Source of the DNA: Candidatus Fermentibacteraceae bacterium
Lineage (GTDB): Bacteria > Fermentibacterota > Fermentibacteria > Fermentibacterales > JCC-6
NCBI GenBank assembly: GCA_029932015.1
Contig: JAOZQW010000008.1
Coordinates: 7,948 to 18,077, forward strand
Direction: 5' to 3'
Length of the DNA: 10,130 nt
This document shows positions 7,165 through 10,130 of this stretch, piece after piece; within the stretch, counting starts at the first letter, position 1, and each line of letters begins with the position of its first letter. Under the pieces are notes generated by a model that was not told where the DNA came from, ran no database searches, and saw only the letters and a list, made by a program, of their open reading frames with translations. A program made the position numbers and the translations under genes.

Positions 7165-8961
7165 TCAGCTGTAGGCGCTGGCCTGAGCGGTGTACATCTC
7201 CCTGTACATGCCCTCATTCGCCATTAGCTCGTGATGGGTTCCGAGCTCCGTTATCCTGCCATCATGCATGACTGCGATCCTGTCAGCCATACGGACGGTG
7301 GAGAACCTGTGTGAGATCACGATGGCCGTTCTCCCTCTGACGAGTTCTCGGAACCGTGTGAATACGTCCAGCTCTGCTCTTGCATCGAGAGCGCTTGTCG
7401 GCTCATCAAGGATGATGATCGGTGCATCGCGGATGAAAGCCCTGGCAAGAGCGATCTTCTGCCATTCACCGATAGAGAGTTCCTTTCCTCCTATGAACCA
7501 TCTTCCGAGTACGGTATCAAGGCCGTTGTCCAGATCGGAAATGAGGCTGGCCGCTCCAGCTGCAGCCGCCGCCTCCTGGATGTCGAAGTCATTATGCTCG
7601 TGCTGAATGTCTCCGAGGATGATGTTCTCCCTGACGGTGAGGTGGTATCTGGTGTAATCCTGGAAGATGACACTTATGTGCTTCCTGAGGTCTTCGATCC
7701 CGATATCCGAAACAGGTATTCCATCAACGTCCATCGTTCCTGAAGCAGGATCGTAGAGTCTGCAGAGCAGCTTGATGAGGGTCGTCTTGCCGGAGCCGTT
7801 CGGACCCACCAGCGCAAGCATCTCTCCCTGCCTTATATGGAGTGAAATGTCATCGAGAACCATCTTCTCGCTGGTGGAGTACGCAAAGCTCAGATGATCG
7901 AGGGAAATTCCCTTCATGAAGGGGGATGGAAATGGAACCGGATCTGGAGTGTCGATGACCGAAGGTTCAATATCAAGGAAATCAAACAGATGGGAGAGGA
8001 ACAGGTTCCCCTCGTAGAGTTCCGCCAGACTCCCCAGTAAGCCTCTCAGGTATCCCAGCCCCTTCTGGAAGGCCTGGAAGTACATGACCATGCCGCCAAT
8101 TGTGATCAGACCGCCGAATGCCTGCCATGCGATGAAGGCCAGTGAGCCATAAACCAGTACAGTCGCCACGGCCTGTGTTGCGAGATCGGCTGCGGTCCTC
8201 CTTCGCGCGATGGAGAGCATCTCGGTCCTGATTATGGTTCGAAGATCCCGATATCGTTTCCGGAAGTATTCACCAAGACCGAACAGCCGCAGTTCCTTTG
8301 CGTGCTCAACGGATGTAAGCAGCCTGTGCTTGTACCAGGCCCTGCGCTCAGTCTCGGTTCTCCGGCGTCGCCATTTCCAGGTGATCTTCGAGAACGAAAG
8401 CTTCACGAAGACTCCTGGCAGTGCCGCTGCGAGAAGAACTAAGGCAATGATCCAGTGGAACGAGAGGAGCAGGCCGACCATTGCCAGCAGGGAGACGGTA
8501 CTCCGAGCGGTGCCTATCAGGTCGGTGACGATCTTCGTAGGTCTGAAAGGCGCTTCAGTCTGAGCCCGGTGAAGCGTATCGTAGAAGCTCGAGTCCTCGT
8601 AGTACGACAGGTCGACATCGACTGATTTCCCGTGAAGTATGTCCTGCATGTAATCAGTCACGACTCTTGCCTGGGTCTGCTCCACGATCCCTGCTATGGA
8701 CTTTACTATTGCGGTCAGAAGAGCGGCGGCGCCCATTATGCCTATGAGAAGACCGATGTGATTGAAAGAGATGTCCGCTCCCTCGATCACCTCCTCAATC
8801 GAATCAATGAGAAGCTTCATAAGGTAGAGCGGGATAAGAGGCAACAAACCCTGGAGGATAGTCAGAAGGAGATTAGCTATGGTCAGACCTCTGCTGCTCT
8901 TCCAGACGAGAGATACTGCTCTTCCAAGCATCAGACGTTTCTTCCCGTTATCTGTTTTCAT
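7165..8961 (-). CDS. ABC exporter half-transporter (fused membrane domain and ATPase), peptide/lantibiotic-exporter-like
   Basis: 598 residues, the usual size for a homodimeric ABC exporter that uses ATP to move substrate out across the inner membrane. The N-terminal half has hydrophobic helices at about 26-52, 67-92, 150-187 and 262-298; the ATPase runs from about 350. ATPase motifs: Walker A GPNGSGKTT (386-394), Q-loop FQDY (Gln434), signature LSIGEWQ (495-501), Walker B IIILDE (515-520, Glu520), D-loop SALD, H-loop His551. The signature differs from LSGGQ and, with QDYTRYHLTVRENI, resembles exporters of the lantibiotic/peptide type (SpaT/NisT-like). No C39 peptidase domain and no peptide gene are adjacent, so the cargo is unknown. 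Start: ATG 8961 has no ribosome site; ATG 8931, ten codons in, has GGGAAG nine bases upstream and may be the true start. It ends convergent to the DUF523 gene. Confidence 0.92.
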   Translation of the reverse strand: MKTDNGKKRLMLGRAVSLVWKSSRGLTIANLLLTILQGLLPLIPLYLMKLLIDSIEEVIEGADISFNHIGLLIGIMGAAALLTAIVKSIAGIVEQTQARVVTDYMQDILHGKSVDVDLSYYEDSSFYDTLHRAQTEAPFRPTKIVTDLIGTARSTVSLLAMVGLLLSFHWIIALVLLAAALPGVFVKLSFSKITWKWRRRRTETERRAWYKHRLLTSVEHAKELRLFGLGEYFRKRYRDLRTIIRTEMLSIARRRTAADLATQAVATVLVYGSLAFIAWQAFGGLITIGGMVMYFQAFQKGLGYLRGLLGSLAELYEGNLFLSHLFDFLDIEPSVIDTPDPVPFPSPFMKGISLDHLSFAYSTSEKMVLDDISLHIRQGEMLALVGPNGSGKTTLIKLLCRLYDPASGTMDVDGIPVSDIGIEDLRKHISVIFQDYTRYHLTVRENIILGDIQHEHNDFDIQEAAAAAGAASLISDLDNGLDTVLGRWFIGGKELSIGEWQKIALARAFIRDAPIIILDEPTSALDARAELDVFTRFRELVRGRTAIVISHRFSTVRMADRIAVMHDGRITELGTHHELMANEGMYREMYTAQASAYS

Positions 8962-9051
8962 GAGACTAATCTATATCGCGGTTGCGACTGGAACCAGCAA
9001 TTGTGCAGCAGTCTGAAATGATGTGAACACCGGCTGTCTGTGTTGAAGCTA

Positions 9052-9180
9052 CTATCGTCCACCCAGGGTGACCTTGATCGAGCCGAATGTCATCTGCTCG
9101 AGATTGAGTGCTCCACTTAGTATCATGTGAGGTACCCAGTTGTCCAGGTCCCCGCGGGGTTGACCGCAGTCGTGTGTGAA
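9052..9180 (-). pseudogene. 5'-truncated remnant of an unidentified protein (C-terminal 42 residues)
   Basis: Minus strand, stop TAG at 9052-9054. The frame reads a protein-like tail with THDCGQPRGDLDNWVPHMIL and, further on, LNLEQMTFGSIKVTLGGR. There is no usable start codon upstream and the frame meets a TGA at 9205-9207; coding character appears to fade near 9180, where the kinase remnant on the other strand begins. The composition (mixed charged, aromatic and glycine residues, no long low-complexity run) looks like real protein rather than a chance frame. I do not recognise the family. It lies 90 nt upstream of the ABC gene on the same strand, so the intact ancestor may have been co-transcribed with it. 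Confidence 0.45.
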
Positions 9181-9403
9181 GAGTGTGCGCGAGGAGATGA
9201 CAATTCAGGGTGATGGCATTGGCCTTCCCTCTGAGGTCGACATCTCGAATGCGACAACACTGGGACTCCAGTTAGTATGGGTCACAGTAACAAGACAGCT
9301 TGGTGGCAGCATCCAGGTGGAGCGGGACAGGGGAACACTCTATACCATTCGATTCAGGATGCAGCACAAAGATCACCAGGGATTACAAGAGGACGGCAGG
9401 TAG
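9176..9403 (+). pseudogene. 5'-truncated histidine kinase remnant (C-terminal HATPase_c part)
   Basis: The frame ends in TAG at 9401-9403. From about 9197 it reads the end of a kinase ATPase domain: GDGIGLP (G1 box, with Gly where many kinases have DNG), TLGLQLVWVTVTRQLGGSIQ (G2 box and following helix) and RGTLYTIRFRM (final strand). This layout is typical of HisKA_2/HWE-type kinases. The H-box, dimerisation domain and N-box are absent, and the 150 bases upstream contain stops in this frame and no kinase-like sequence in the others. A GTG at 9176 could open the frame but has no convincing ribosome site. The product could not be an active kinase alone. A decayed gene end is the best reading; a small expressed ATP-binding fragment is less likely. 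Confidence 0.7.
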
Positions 9404-9410
9404 CATACAT

Positions 9411-9439
9411 GAGGAAAGGGCGCACCGATCGGTGCGCCC
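9411..9439 (-). terminator. Palindromic terminator between the kinase remnant and the lipoprotein gene
   Basis: Bases 9418-9439 form a perfect 22-nt palindrome, folding as GGGCGCACC - GATC - GGTGCGCCC (9-bp GC-rich stem). On the minus strand it is followed by TTTCCTC (9417-9411) and lies 36 nt past the lipoprotein stop codon. On the plus strand the tail (ATCCTGTTG) is poor in T, though the stem may still act on transcripts from the kinase remnant side. Confidence 0.7.
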
Positions 9440-9475
9440 ATCCTGTTGTACAGCGGATTGCAGGTTTGCAGGGAG

Positions 9476-10021
9476 TTAAAGCCCCAGACGTTCCGCCTCT
9501 GCCGGCTCCTGACTTCTGAGAAGCTCGAAGTCTGCATACTGCATAAGAATGCTCAGCGAAACGATTTCATTCGCAAGCTCGTTATTCTCATCTCTGTATA
9601 CTTCGGTCATGTCGTTGACTGCCCGGTATGTGTCCATGTCGCGGTCGTAAAGCGCGCTTCTGATGGCGCTGTTGGCAGCTTCCTTCTCAGCATCGGACAT
9701 TCCTTCACGAATTCTTCCAAGCTCAACATAGCTCGTGATGTATCTTTCCTTAATCTCGGTTATGACAGGAGCCAGTTCTGCTGCGGGGAGGCCCTGGCTA
9801 AGCGTTTCGTGAAGCTCGGCGAACAGTTCTTCATTGACTACAAATACGGCCTGTCCGAATTCGTCAGGATCAGTCAATGAGATTTCCCCGGAATCAGCGG
9901 ACTCGCTGTTCTGCGAAGTATCGGTGTTTCCGTTGCTTTCGGTAGCGTCACCTTCTCCACCACAGCCTGTGGTGAAAGCAAGACTGATGATCAGAGCGAG
10001 AGCGAGCATCAAGGTTTTCAT
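9476..10021 (-). CDS. Putative lipoprotein, helical, function unknown
   Basis: 181 residues from ATG 10021, chosen because AAGGA (10030-10034) lies 8 nt upstream and the signal peptide then begins MKTLMLALALIISLAF. An ATG at 10057 would add 12 polar residues before the signal peptide and would sit almost on the predicted transcription start. The lipobox FTTGC puts the lipidated cysteine at residue 20. A low-complexity linker rich in Gly, Asp, Glu, Ser and Asn (about 21-46) follows, then a charged domain of about 130 residues that looks mostly helical (for example LFAELHETLSQ, EIKERYITSYVELGRIREG, NELANEIVSLSILMQY). I recognise no family, catalytic motif or repeat. It should be anchored in a membrane facing the periplasm or the surface. 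It is a single-gene unit with its own promoter and terminator. Confidence 0.82.
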   Translation of the reverse strand: MKTLMLALALIISLAFTTGCGGEGDATESNGNTDTSQNSESADSGEISLTDPDEFGQAVFVVNEELFAELHETLSQGLPAAELAPVITEIKERYITSYVELGRIREGMSDAEKEAANSAIRSALYDRDMDTYRAVNDMTEVYRDENNELANEIVSLSILMQYADFELLRSQEPAEAERLGL

Positions 10022-10070
10022 AGAAGTTATCCTTCGGTTGATTGATACTGAATTCACAAACGAAGCCGTG

Positions 10071-10099
10071 AGTATTTCTCACATTGCTCAGATTGTCAA
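10071..10099 (-). promoter_or_regulatory. Promoter of the lipoprotein gene
   Basis: On the minus strand an exact TTGACA (10094-10099) is followed after 17 bases by AATACT (10071-10076, four of six matches). The predicted transcript would start near 10064, leaving a leader of about 43 nt that contains the AAGGA ribosome site before ATG 10021. This supports the shorter protein. Confidence 0.55.
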
Positions 10100-10130
10100 T
10101 CAGCTGCGAAGGCTGCAGGAATACATGATA

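Larger units (their letters stand above)
8962..9475. other. 514-nt stretch without an intact gene: two gene remnants and a terminator
   Basis: No complete reading frame with a start and ribosome site is convincing here. It holds, in order, the region upstream of the ABC gene (8962-9051, no strong promoter seen), a minus-strand C-terminal remnant (9052-9180), a plus-strand histidine-kinase remnant (about 9176-9403), and a palindromic terminator (9418-9439). Confidence 0.7.

Noticed and set aside
9150..9159. CCCCGCGGGG palindrome as an operator or recombination site
   Set aside because: It falls within the minus-strand remnant's frame (PRG codons), has no second copy nearby, and is short enough to be chance.
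9446..9880. 144-residue plus-strand frame opposite the lipoprotein gene
   Set aside because: It is the antisense shadow of a gene that has a signal peptide, lipobox, ribosome site, promoter and terminator on the minus strand.

Overview
The window looks like chromosomal DNA from an uncultured bacterium of the FCB superphylum. The best single clue is a secreted beta-propeller protein that ends in a FlgD-like/type IX-style C-terminal sorting domain, an architecture common in Fermentibacterota, Krumholzibacteriota and related lineages. A 5'-truncated DUF5989 gene fits but does not prove this. The phylum call is inference; no rRNA or other decisive marker is present.

Layout, left to right. (1) 1-123: the 3' end of a tiny DUF5989 membrane-protein gene running off the left edge. 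(2) 358-2301 (+): a hybrid histidine kinase with two membrane helices, HisKA, HATPase and two receiver domains, converging on (3) 2361-4160 (-), a secreted seven-repeat propeller protein with its own good promoter and ribosome binding site. (4) 4439-7062 (+): an elongation factor G gene followed 29 nt later by a DUF523/TudS-type desulfidase gene. They probably form one unit that ends in a terminator whose stem begins at the stop codon. (5) 7165-8961 (-): an ABC exporter half-transporter converging on that unit; the gap between them carries a tandem duplication that supplies a second hairpin facing the ABC gene. (6) 8962-9475: no intact gene, but two 5'-truncated remnants lying head to head (an unknown protein on -, a histidine-kinase ATPase domain on +), then a perfect palindrome acting as terminator. 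(7) 9476-10021 (-): a small helical lipoprotein with a clear promoter.

The genes are mostly separate transcription units rather than one pathway. The only functional neighbourhood visible is EF-G with a possible thiouridine/thiouracil desulfidase, both linked to translation and tRNA. I see no CRISPR array, tRNA, rRNA, insertion sequence or phage gene. The most interesting structures are the diverged tandem duplication at 7004-7153 and the head-to-head remnants meeting near 9180, both traces of local rearrangement. I found no convincing new multi-gene system.
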